Assembly: GCA_965243335.1 (NCBI GenBank)
Contig: OZ251545.1
Span: 62,001 to 126,000, forward strand
Length of the DNA: 64,000 nucleotides
From: JAJDXW01 sp965243335
GTDB lineage: Bacteria; Pseudomonadota; Gammaproteobacteria; HK1
Direction: 5' to 3'
The first letter of the stretch is position 1, and every line of letters begins with the position of its first letter. This document shows positions 50,621 through 58,735 of this stretch, piece by piece. The position numbers and the translations under genes were made by a program. Below the pieces are notes generated by a model, which was given only the letters and a program-made list of their open reading frames with translations, made no database searches and had not been told where the DNA came from.

Positions 50621-50822
50621 CCTTGGGAACGGTCGTGTTCCGCCCGCAGCGGTCCGGGGGGAAGCGTCCGTGAACGGAAATGCGGGCAGGATGCCCGCGT
50701 TCCCAGGACACATGGATTCCCGCTTTCGCGGGAATGACGAGGACAGGGGCGGGACACAAGCGTTCCCGGGAGCGCCTGCGACGAGGCGCGCTTGGCGAAA
50801 ATCCCCACCGTGCACGCGCCTC
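50621..50822 (+). repeat. Interspersed mosaic repeat, full copy 8
   Basis: A complete copy with the same module order as copy 5, including the dRS3-like palindrome at 50716-50735 and the closing GCTTGGCGAAAATCCCC with GCGCCTC. Its last two bases overlap the stop codon of the carbamate kinase gene, so the repeat defines the end of that gene. It fills the gap 50508-50820. Confidence 0.85.
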
Positions 50823-51786
50823 AGGCGGGGCCGGGGCGCACCCGGGTGCCCGCGTCGCCGTAGACCGCCGCCTCGGCCTCGGCCAGGTGGGCGATGACGG
50901 CGGGCTTCCCGGTCTCCTCGACGAAGCGGGCGGCGGCCTCCACCTTGGGGCCCATGCTGCCGGCCGCGAAGTGCCCCTCGCGCTGGTAGGCGCGAAGCTC
51001 CCCGGCCGTCACCCGCCCGAGGGGTCTCTCGCGCGGGCCGCCGAAGTGGAGGCTCACCCGGGGCACCGCGGTCAGGATGAACAGGGCGTCGAGCCCCAGC
51101 ATCTTCGCCATGAGGGCGGAGGTCAGGTCCTTGTCGATGACCGCGGCGAGCCCGCGGCGGGCGCCGTCCGGCCCCCGGACCACCGGGATCCCGCCGCCCC
51201 CGCCCGCGATCGCCGCCGCGCCGCTCTCGATGACCGCCTGCACCTGGGAGAGGTCCGCGACGTGGCGGGGCTCGGGCGACGGGACCGCCAGGCGCCAGCC
51301 GCGGCCCGCGTCCTCGCGCATCGTCCAGCCGAAGGCGGCCTGGACCTCCTTCGCCTCCGCCTCGTCGTAGAAGTACCCGATGGGCTTGCTCGGCGCGTCG
51401 AACGCGGGGTCGGCAGGGTCCACCTCGACCTGGGTGAGCAGGCACACGACGTGCCGCGGCGACCCCGCCCGGCGGAGCGCGTTCTCGAGGGCCTGCATCA
51501 GCAGGTAGGCGATCCCCCCCTGGCTGTGCGCGACGCAGATGTCGAGGCTCATCGGGGCCACCCGGTCGCGGGCGAGGGTCTGGCGCATGAGGATCTTGCC
51601 GACGACGGGGCCGTTCCCGTGGGTGATGACGACCTGGTTCTCGCGCAGCAGGATGGGGAGCAGGCTCTCCCCGGTGCGCGCCGCCAGCGCGACCTGCTCC
51701 TCCGGGGTGCCCCGGATGCCGCCGGGGTGGATCGCGTTCCCGCCGACCGCGATGAGGAGGCGGGAGGGCTCCCCTCCGGCGGTCAC
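50821..51786 (-). CDS. Carbamate kinase
   Basis: A 321-residue amino-acid-kinase-family enzyme making ATP and carbamate from carbamoyl phosphate and ADP. Signatures are LLIAVGGNAIHPGG, VVITHGNGPVVGKILMRQ, IAGGGGGIPVV, AVIDKDLTSALMAKMLG, and AGSMGPKVEAAARFVEETGK. The GTG start at 51786 overlaps the FdrA stop (GTGA). With FdrA and DUF1116 it completes energy-yielding conversion of carbamoyl phosphate from oxamate cleavage (AllK role). Confidence 0.93.
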   Translation of the reverse strand: MTAGGEPSRLLIAVGGNAIHPGGIRGTPEEQVALAARTGESLLPILLRENQVVITHGNGPVVGKILMRQTLARDRVAPMSLDICVAHSQGGIAYLLMQALENALRRAGSPRHVVCLLTQVEVDPADPAFDAPSKPIGYFYDEAEAKEVQAAFGWTMREDAGRGWRLAVPSPEPRHVADLSQVQAVIESGAAAIAGGGGGIPVVRGPDGARRGLAAVIDKDLTSALMAKMLGLDALFILTAVPRVSLHFGGPRERPLGRVTAGELRAYQREGHFAAGSMGPKVEAAARFVEETGKPAVIAHLAEAEAAVYGDAGTRVRPGPA

Positions 51787-53540
51787 CGGCTCCCGTCCTC
51801 CCGGTCTCGTTCCGGCTCCCGCGCCGTGCCCGGCCCCGGCCCCGGCGCGGCGATGCGGATTGCGGCCTCCACCGCGTCCGCGTTGGACCCGGCCACGAAG
51901 ACCCCGGCCCGTTCGAGGGCCCGCCGCTGCGCGCCGTAGTCCTGGGGGTCGAGCTCGGTCCCGCACACCGAGGCGACGACGACCGGGCGGTCGCCGGGGG
52001 CGGACGCCCCGAGGACCTCGACGACCGATGCGGCCGGGTCGGGATGGCTCCCGGTCCCGAGGATGACGTCGAGCGCCACCACCGCGACGGTGGGGTCGGC
52101 GAGAGTGTCGGCGAGCGCTTCCGAGCGCATCGCGGGCTCGATCATGGGATGCGGGCGCCCGGCCGTGTACTCGTCGGCCCCGAGGTCGAGGAACGCATGG
52201 CCGTCCGCCGAAGCCGGCGCCGGGGGCTGCGGCGGTGCGAGTACCGACGCCGGGCCGGACGGGGCGAGGTGGGCGGCCCCCGGAATCGGCGCGTTGGAGG
52301 CGACGGGGAGGCCCGCGCGGCGGAGGATCGCCTGGCCTTCGGCGCAGAGGGTGCCGCCGGAGAAGAGCCCGACGATCCGGCCGGGGCGCGCGGGCGGGAG
52401 CGGCGGCGGAGGGGCCGAGGGAAGCGGGGCCGGTACTGCCGCCGCGCCGGGCTCGCGGGCCGGGCCGCCCGAGCCGCCCGGCCCAGCGCCGTCCGGCTCG
52501 CCGCCGCCGCCATCGCCGCTCCCGAGCGCGAGCCGGGCCGCGTCCCGCAAGGTCGGCGCGAAGGCCGCGTTCGGGGGAGGCTCCCCGCCGTCGCGCCCGA
52601 CGAGGCACAGGGTCACCGGCTTCGGGCACTCCGCGAGGCGGGCGAGGAGCGCCGCCTCCGTCCGGGGGCCGGGCGGCTTGGAGACGATGACGACATGCCG
52701 GGTGTCCGGGTCCGCTTCGAGCGCGTCGAGGGCCATGAACGCGCCGAGCCCGCCCACCCGGTCGTCGAGGTCCCGGCCCCCGACCCCGATCCCGTGGGAG
52801 ATCCCGCCCCCGCCGCGATGGACGAGCACGGAGAGCTCCTGGAGCCCGGTCCCGGAGGCTGCGATGGTGCCGATCGATCCCCGGCGCACCCGGTTGGCGA
52901 AGGCGAGCGGGGTCCCCGCGACGATCGCGGTCCCGCAGTCGGGCCCCATCAGGGCGAGGCCCCGCGCGCGCGCCTCGCGCTTGAGGGTGACCTCCTCCTC
53001 GACCGGGACGTTGTCGCTGAAGACGAGGACGTGGAGGCCGGCGGCGAGCGCCCGTCGCGCCTCGCGGGCCGCGAACGGGCCGGGGACCGACACGATGGCG
53101 AGGTTGGCCCCGGGAAGCGCCTCGCGGGCGGCCCGCAGCGTGGGCAAGCGGGCGGCGGCCCCGCCCCACCGTTCCGGCCCCTCCTCGGCCGCCGCGCTCT
53201 CGAGCTTCTCCTCGGCCGCGTCGAGGGCCGCGTCGAGGGCCTCCCCGCTCTCCGCGCGGACCGCGAGGACCAGGTCGTCCGGCCCGGCCGCGCGGCCCGC
53301 CTCCGTCAGCAGGCCCGCCTCGTCGAGGAGGGCGAGGTTCGACGGGCTCCCGATCATGAGCGACACCGCCTCCACCCCCTCACCTTCCGAGAGCGACGCG
53401 GAGACCCGCATCAGCGCCACGGAGTCGAGGTAGAAGCCCCGCCGCACGCGGTTCGCGACGACGACCCCGGCGCGCGCCCCTCGGGCCGGGGCCGCGTCCG
53501 CGGCGCCCGCCGCCCCGCCGCCTGGCGGCCCGGCGCTCAT
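51783..53540 (-). CDS. fdrA: FdrA family protein, oxamate carbamoyltransferase subunit
   Basis: A 585-residue protein with two acyl-CoA-synthetase-like halves: NRVRRGFYLDSVALM, LVFSDNVPVEEEVTLKREA, ALMGPDCGTAIVAGTPLAFAN and GTIAASGTGLQELSVLVHRG in the first half, and GLFSGGTLCAEGQAIL and DYGAQRRALERAGVFVAGSN in the second. This is the FdrA (AllF) pattern; in E. coli FdrA with YlbE and YlbF is reported to form oxamate carbamoyltransferase. Two Ala/Gly/Pro-rich insertions (about 345-390 and 430-450) lengthen it. ATG 53540 overlaps the DUF1116 stop (ATGA). Confidence 0.9.
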   Translation of the reverse strand: MSAGPPGGGAAGAADAAPARGARAGVVVANRVRRGFYLDSVALMRVSASLSEGEGVEAVSLMIGSPSNLALLDEAGLLTEAGRAAGPDDLVLAVRAESGEALDAALDAAEEKLESAAAEEGPERWGGAAARLPTLRAAREALPGANLAIVSVPGPFAAREARRALAAGLHVLVFSDNVPVEEEVTLKREARARGLALMGPDCGTAIVAGTPLAFANRVRRGSIGTIAASGTGLQELSVLVHRGGGGISHGIGVGGRDLDDRVGGLGAFMALDALEADPDTRHVVIVSKPPGPRTEAALLARLAECPKPVTLCLVGRDGGEPPPNAAFAPTLRDAARLALGSGDGGGGEPDGAGPGGSGGPAREPGAAAVPAPLPSAPPPPLPPARPGRIVGLFSGGTLCAEGQAILRRAGLPVASNAPIPGAAHLAPSGPASVLAPPQPPAPASADGHAFLDLGADEYTAGRPHPMIEPAMRSEALADTLADPTVAVVALDVILGTGSHPDPAASVVEVLGASAPGDRPVVVASVCGTELDPQDYGAQRRALERAGVFVAGSNADAVEAAIRIAAPGPGPGTAREPERDREDGSR

Positions 53541-54952
53541 TCCAGCCCCTCCGCGAGCCCGGCGAGGGCCTTCGCGAAGCAGTCCATGGGCGCGCGGACC
53601 ACCCCCGCCCCGACCTGCCCCACCCCCGGCTCGCGGTGGGCGATCCCCGTGTTGATCGTCGGCGCGATGCCGCTCGCGACCACCCGCCGCGCGTCGATGC
53701 CGGTCGGGACCCCCGCGAAGTCGAGGGCGGGGATCGTCCACTCCGCGTTGCGGGCGAGCGTGATCTCGTACATGCGCCGGGTGTGGCCGGCCGCCTCCGC
53801 CGCGCCCCCCGCCCCCACGAACCCGGCCACCGCGGGGGCGGCGGCCATCGCGAAGCCGCCGAGCCCGACCGTCTCGACGATGGTGGAGTCGCCCATGTCG
53901 GGGTTCGCGTCCGCCTCCGTGAAGCCGGGGAAGTAGAGCCCGCGCGGCATCTCGACCGGCGCGGAGAACCACCGGCCCCCGGTGCCGGAGAGGCGGATGC
54001 CGAAATCGGTCCCGTTGCGGGACATCGCGGTCACGAGGGAGGAGCCCGCGACCCCGCGGGCCGGGTCCGCGACCGCCTTGCCGAGGGCCATCGCGACGTT
54101 GAGGAAGAACTGGTCGTTGCCGGCGATGAACGCGAGGACCGCGGCGAGCGCCTCCCGGTCCCCCACCGTGCGGGCGAGGGCGGGGGCGAGCGCGCGGAGC
54201 AGCAGGCCGGTGCAGGCGACGTTGCGCTGGTGCATCTCGTCGCCGGCCGCGAGCCCGCGCGCCACGACGCCCTTCAGGGGAACCCCGCCCGCGCTCCGGA
54301 GGGCCGCGCCGAGGGCCGGGCCGAGGACCTCCGCGATCCAGCGGAGCCGCCCCCGCACCTCCGGGTCGTTGCCGCCGAAGCGCATGACCTTGCCGAGCCC
54401 TTCGTTGAGGGTGCAGTAGGCCCGGTTCCCGAACGTCCGGTTCTCGACCACCATCACCGGCATGGACCGGGTGGCGATCCCGGTCATCGGCCCCACCGTG
54501 TCGTGGTGGTGGTTGGGCGCGAATTCGATGCCGCCCCGGGCCGCGAGCGCCGCCGCCTCGTCGAGGTCCCGCGCCCACCCTTCGAGCACTGCCGCGCCCG
54601 CCGCCGCCCCCCGCATCGGGCCGCACATCCGGCGCCATTCGATCGGCGGCCCGGCGTGGAGGAGGAGCCGGTCGCGGAGGCCGGGCACGGCCTCGCCGGC
54701 GGGGAGCACGTCCACGAGCACCGGGTCGCCGCGAAGCATCCGGTCCACCGCCTCGCGGTTGGCGGCGTCGATCCGCTCCCCGACCGGGCCGTCGGCCTCG
54801 AGCCGGTCCGCGAGGGCGAGCGCGTCCGGGCCGGCGGCGGGCGGCGACCACTCGACCTCCGCCACCTCGACCCCGGCCCCCCGCAGGTCGGCCGCGAACC
54901 GCGCAAGGCCGACGTTCACGACCCGCGGCGGCCCGGCCAGCAGATCCCTCAT
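53537..54952 (-). CDS. DUF1116 protein (YlbE/AllG-like), oxamate carbamoyltransferase subunit
   Basis: A 471-residue DUF1116 protein. Conserved stretches include VLEGWARDLDEAAALAARGG, FAPNHHHDTVGPMTGIATRS, PVMVVENRTFGNRAYCTLNE, AGNDQFFLNVAMALGKA and SRNGTDFGIRLSGTGGRWF. DUF1116 partners FdrA in the oxamate-forming carbamoyltransferase. Both its start and stop overlap neighbours by four bases, consistent with complex assembly in fixed ratio. No DUF2877 gene (YlbF/AllH) is present in the window, so the third subunit is missing here or encoded elsewhere. Confidence 0.9.
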   Translation of the reverse strand: MRDLLAGPPRVVNVGLARFAADLRGAGVEVAEVEWSPPAAGPDALALADRLEADGPVGERIDAANREAVDRMLRGDPVLVDVLPAGEAVPGLRDRLLLHAGPPIEWRRMCGPMRGAAAGAAVLEGWARDLDEAAALAARGGIEFAPNHHHDTVGPMTGIATRSMPVMVVENRTFGNRAYCTLNEGLGKVMRFGGNDPEVRGRLRWIAEVLGPALGAALRSAGGVPLKGVVARGLAAGDEMHQRNVACTGLLLRALAPALARTVGDREALAAVLAFIAGNDQFFLNVAMALGKAVADPARGVAGSSLVTAMSRNGTDFGIRLSGTGGRWFSAPVEMPRGLYFPGFTEADANPDMGDSTIVETVGLGGFAMAAAPAVAGFVGAGGAAEAAGHTRRMYEITLARNAEWTIPALDFAGVPTGIDARRVVASGIAPTINTGIAHREPGVGQVGAGVVRAPMDCFAKALAGLAEGLE

Positions 54953-56409
54953 GCGAAGCCCCCCGCGCCGTCCGGCTCCTCTTCCGCGCCCCCCGCCCGC
55001 CCGTCGTCCGGCGCCGGCGCGGCCGGCCCTCCGGGAAGGGAATTCCGGTCGCCGGATCTCCGCTCGCGCGGCGCCCGCTCACCGGGGTCGAAGCGTTCCA
55101 AGAACCGGAGGAGGACGCGGGCGGCGGCATCGGCGTCCGCCTCGGTCATGGACTCGGCCGGATGGTGGCTGATCCCGCCCTTGCAGCGCACGAACAGCAT
55201 CCCGACCTCCGTCAAGCGCGCCATCGCCATCGCGTCGTGGCCCGCGCCGCTCGGAAGCTCGCGCACGCCGAGCCCTTCCGCCTCGACCGCCTCCCCCAGG
55301 CGCCGCATGAGCCGCGGGCTGCACCGGCACGCGCCGGTGTCGTGGGTGGTCACCCGGTCGAACAGCACCCCGCGCCGGGCCTCGATCCCCTCGAACGCCT
55401 CCTCGATGCTCCGCAGCGCCGCGCGCCGGCAGGCGTCGCTCTCCCCCCGGACGTCGACCGTGAACTCGACGACCCCCGGAATCACGTTGACCGCCCCCGG
55501 CATGGTCCGGAGCACCCCGACGGTGCCGACCGCCCCCGGAACGTCGAGGCAGGTCCGTTCGATCGCGGCCACCGCCTCGGCCGCCGCCGCGAGCGCATCG
55601 CGCCGCAGGTGCATGGGGACGGTCCCCGCGTGGCCCGCCCGCCCCATCACCTCCACCCGCAGCCGGGTCGCGCCGGCGATGGACGTCACCACCCCGACCG
55701 GCCGCCCCTCCGCTTCGAGCACCGGTCCCTGCTCGATGTGCACCTCGACGTAGCCCGCGACGTCGCCCGGGCGGTAGCGCGCTTCGTCCACCGCGCCGGG
55801 GTCGAGCCCGAAGCCGCGCAGCGCCTCGTGCAGACGCACCCCGTCCTCGTCCACGGCCGTCAGGAGGGAAGGGTCGAAGCCGCCCGCGACGGCCCGGCTG
55901 CCGATGAGGGTCGCCTGGAACCGGAGGCCCTCCTCGTCCCCGAACGCGATCACGTCGACCGGGTAGTCGAGCCGCCCGCCGCGCTCGTGCAGGGCCTTGA
56001 GGCAGGCGATGGGGAGCATGACGCCGAGCGCGCCGTCGTACTTCCCGGCGTTCCGCACCGTGTCGAGGTGGGAGCCGAGGACGAGCCGGCGCGCGCGGGG
56101 GCGCCGGCCGGGGAGCCGGCCGACCACGTTGCCGACCGCGTCGAGCCGCGCGCTCATCCCCGCCTCGCGCATCCGCCGCATGACGAGGTCGGCCGCCTGG
56201 GCGTGCTCGGGGGTGAGGTAGCGGCGGGTCAGCTCGACCGGGTCCTCGCTGCACTCCGCGAGCTCGTCGAGCCAGCGCATGACGAGCGGCCCGAGGTTCG
56301 TCCGGTCCGCGCCCTCGCCGGGGCCGCTCCCGCCGCGCGGCCCGGCCCGGCCGGCCGCGCCGGCCGTCCCGGCCGTCAGGCCGGCGGGGTTCGGATTGAC
56401 TGTGGGCAT
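54949..56409 (-). CDS. Zn-dependent amidohydrolase, allantoate amidohydrolase/carbamoylase family
   Basis: A 486-residue M20-type hydrolase. Metal ligands are visible in LVLGSHLDTV, AGKYDGALGV, FGDEEGLRF, YVEVHIEQGP and GGISHHPAESM; the dimerisation domain begins at TRLRVEVMGRAGHAGTVPM. It is of the AllC/hydantoinase-carbamoylase type that releases ammonia and CO2 from allantoate or N-carbamoyl amino acids. The surrounding genes favour allantoate. The first 40 and last 40 residues are Ala/Gly/Pro-rich extensions. It is the first gene of a four-gene overlapping operon and its stop overlaps the DUF1116 ATG. Confidence 0.88.
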   Translation of the reverse strand: MPTVNPNPAGLTAGTAGAAGRAGPRGGSGPGEGADRTNLGPLVMRWLDELAECSEDPVELTRRYLTPEHAQAADLVMRRMREAGMSARLDAVGNVVGRLPGRRPRARRLVLGSHLDTVRNAGKYDGALGVMLPIACLKALHERGGRLDYPVDVIAFGDEEGLRFQATLIGSRAVAGGFDPSLLTAVDEDGVRLHEALRGFGLDPGAVDEARYRPGDVAGYVEVHIEQGPVLEAEGRPVGVVTSIAGATRLRVEVMGRAGHAGTVPMHLRRDALAAAAEAVAAIERTCLDVPGAVGTVGVLRTMPGAVNVIPGVVEFTVDVRGESDACRRAALRSIEEAFEGIEARRGVLFDRVTTHDTGACRCSPRLMRRLGEAVEAEGLGVRELPSGAGHDAMAMARLTEVGMLFVRCKGGISHHPAESMTEADADAAARVLLRFLERFDPGERAPRERRSGDRNSLPGGPAAPAPDDGRAGGAEEEPDGAGGFA

Positions 56410-56576
56410 TCGCGCGTGCGCCCCGCTCCCGCTCTCCTCCCCGGATTATCGGGCATGACCGCGCCCGCCGCGCGGACCCCGCCGGGTTTCTTGCGAGCTC
56501 CGCGAGGAGGTCCGTATCGGGCCGGCATCGGCGGCTCGCGGCCCCGGGTCGACCGGCGCCGGAAACGCCCGGCGCG

Positions 56577-57689
56577 TCAGTCGAGGCGCGCCCCGCTCCC
56601 GGGGTCGAACAGGTGGCACCAGTCGGGGTCGAAGTCGAACCCCACCCGGTCCCCGGGAGCGAGCGGGGAATCGGGGTCGACCTTGGCGACGAGCGGCGCG
56701 CTCCCGCCGAACTCGAAGAAGACGAGGGTCTCGTCGCCGAGGGGCTCGGTCAGGGTGACCCGTCCGGCCCCGTCCCCGCTCGGGGCGAGCCGCACGTGCT
56801 CGGCCCGCACCCCGAGGGTCGCGGCGCGGCCCACCGCGCCGGCGGGGGTCGAAGCGGGGAGCGGCTGCACGACCTGCGCCGCCCGGAACTCGGGGCCGTC
56901 CCCGGCTCCCGTTCCTGCTTCCGCCGCCGCCCCTGCCCCCGCCCCCGCCGCGACCTCGCCTTCGAGGAAGTTCATCGTCGGGACCCCGAAGAACCCCGCG
57001 ACGAACCGGCTCGCCGGGCGCCGGTAGATCTCGAGCGGCGCCCCCACCTGCTCGATCCGCCCCCCCTCCATCACCACGATGCGGTCCGCCATCGTCATCG
57101 CCTCGGCCTGGTCGTGGGTCACGTAGACGAACGTCGCCCCCAGCCGGTGGTGGAGGTGCTTGAGCTCCGTCCGCATGTCGAGGCGCAGCTTGGCGTCGAG
57201 GCTGGAGAGCGGCTCGTCCATGAGGAACACCGAAGGGTCGTTGACGATGGTGCGGGCGAGGGCGACCCGCTGCGCCTCGCCCCCCGAGCATTCGCGCGGG
57301 CGCTTGTCGAGCAGCGCGCCGATGTGCATCGCCTCCGCGGCCGCCCGCACCCGCCGTTCGACCTCGGCCTCCCCGGCCTTCTTCACCCGGAGCCCGAACG
57401 CGATGTTCTCGAACACCGTCATGTGCGGGAAGAGGGCGAGGTCCTGGAACACCATGCCGAGGCCGCGCTCGCCCGGCTCGAGGTCGTTCACCACCTGGCC
57501 GCCGATGGCGACCTCGCCCGAGGTGGGGGTCTCGAGGCCCGAGATCATGTTGAGGGTCGTCGTCTTGCCGCAGCCGGACGGCCCCACCATGATGAGGAAC
57601 TCGCCGTCCTCGATCCGGAGGTCGACGCCGGCCACCGCCGCGACCGCGCCGAAGCGTTTCACCAGATCGCTCAGGACTATCTCCGCCAC
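56577..57689 (-). CDS. ABC transporter ATP-binding protein, UgpC/MalK type
   Basis: A 370-residue sugar-type ATPase: Walker A GPSGCGKTT, Q-loop MVFQDLALFPHMT, signature CSGGEAQR, Walker B VFLMDEPLSSLDAKLR, switch THD, and a TOBE/OB regulatory tail (LGVRAEHVRLAP, HLFDPGSGARLD). An Ala/Gly-rich stretch at 243-262 separates the domains. The signature has Cys instead of Leu (CSGGE), which is tolerated. It is last in the operon of binding protein and two permeases. Confidence 0.92.
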   Translation of the reverse strand: MAEIVLSDLVKRFGAVAAVAGVDLRIEDGEFLIMVGPSGCGKTTTLNMISGLETPTSGEVAIGGQVVNDLEPGERGLGMVFQDLALFPHMTVFENIAFGLRVKKAGEAEVERRVRAAAEAMHIGALLDKRPRECSGGEAQRVALARTIVNDPSVFLMDEPLSSLDAKLRLDMRTELKHLHHRLGATFVYVTHDQAEAMTMADRIVVMEGGRIEQVGAPLEIYRRPASRFVAGFFGVPTMNFLEGEVAAGAGAGAAAEAGTGAGDGPEFRAAQVVQPLPASTPAGAVGRAATLGVRAEHVRLAPSGDGAGRVTLTEPLGDETLVFFEFGGSAPLVAKVDPDSPLAPGDRVGFDFDPDWCHLFDPGSGARLD

Positions 57690-57717
57690 GGCGTTCCTCC
57701 GGCGCGCAGGATCGGGT

Positions 57718-58656
57718 TCACCTCCGGATCGTCCCGAAGCTGAAGCCCTTGATGAGGTGCTTCTGGATCAGCACCCCGAGGACGACGACGGGAATGGTGA
57801 TCACCGTTCCGATGGCCGCCTGCGGCCCGTACAGCCGGCCTTCCGAAGCGCTCTGGAACTTGTTGAGGAGGACCGGGAGCGTGGTCACCTCCGGGTGGGT
57901 GAGGGTGAGGGCGAGCAGGAACTCGCTCCAGTTCAGGATGAACACGAAGAGGTAGGTCACCACCAGCCCCGAGGCGACGAGCGGCAGGACCACCCGGCGC
58001 AGGGTGTAGAGCCGGCCCGCCCCCATCATCCGCGCCGCGTGCTCGAGGGTGTAGGGGACCTCGTCGATGAAGCTCAGCATCATCCAGATGACGAACGGCA
58101 GGGTGGTGGCCACGTAGAGGGCGCCGAGCCCCGAGTAGGTGTCGAAGAACGTGATCCGGGCGCCGAACAGCGCCTCCGTGCTGTAGGGGATCATGATCGC
58201 GTAGTACATCAGGATGGGGATCGCGATCACGATGGGCGGCACCATCCGGATGGTGAGGATGATGTGCCGGAACTTGCTCCCCCCGACCGCGAACCGCGAG
58301 ATGGCGTAGGCGAGGAACACCCCGAGCACGAGTGCGATGAGCGACGCGGCGCCGCAGATGAGCAGGGAGTCGCCGAGGGCCTTCCAGATGCTGAACGCCT
58401 GGTCCGCCGCCTCCCGGCTCAGCTCCTCCCCGAGGGCGCTGAACGTGAAGATCTGCCGGTAGTTGTGGAGGGTGGGCTCGTGCGGGTACCAGTGGGGCGG
58501 CCACGTGACCCACTCCCCCGCGTCCTTGAACGACGTCGAGAGCATCCAGTAGAGGGGGAAGAGGATGAACGCGGTCCACGCGAGCAGGATCGCGTGCCGC
58601 CCCCACGCCCGGCCGCGGCGCCCGCGCCGCCGGCGGCCCCGCCCGCCCGCCGTCAC
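57718..58656 (-). CDS. ABC transporter permease, carbohydrate CUT1 type (MalG/UgpE-like)
   Basis: A 312-residue permease with six helices. The EAA loop reads EHAARMMGAGRLYTLRRVVLP and the family start HAILLAWTAFILFPLYWMLSTS is clear. A GTG start at 58656 gives an Arg-rich cytoplasmic head. It pairs with the permease encoded upstream (80-base gap). Confidence 0.9.
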   Translation of the reverse strand: MTAGGRGRRRRGRRGRAWGRHAILLAWTAFILFPLYWMLSTSFKDAGEWVTWPPHWYPHEPTLHNYRQIFTFSALGEELSREAADQAFSIWKALGDSLLICGAASLIALVLGVFLAYAISRFAVGGSKFRHIILTIRMVPPIVIAIPILMYYAIMIPYSTEALFGARITFFDTYSGLGALYVATTLPFVIWMMLSFIDEVPYTLEHAARMMGAGRLYTLRRVVLPLVASGLVVTYLFVFILNWSEFLLALTLTHPEVTTLPVLLNKFQSASEGRLYGPQAAIGTVITIPVVVLGVLIQKHLIKGFSFGTIRR

Positions 58657-58735
58657 GCGCCCCTCCCCCGGGTCACGACCACCGCTCCGATCTCCGGCGT
58701 TCCGCTCTCCGCCGCGTCCTTCACGCGTCCGCCCT

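Noticed and set aside
47412..50897. 1161-codon open frame on the plus strand
   Set aside because: Out of frame with the DUF1156 methylase and antisense to the aminotransferase and two-TM genes.
53541..55130. N-terminal extension of the FdrA frame over the DUF1116 gene
   Set aside because: The extension overlaps a complete DUF1116 gene in another frame; the ATGA junction at 53537 gives the natural start.
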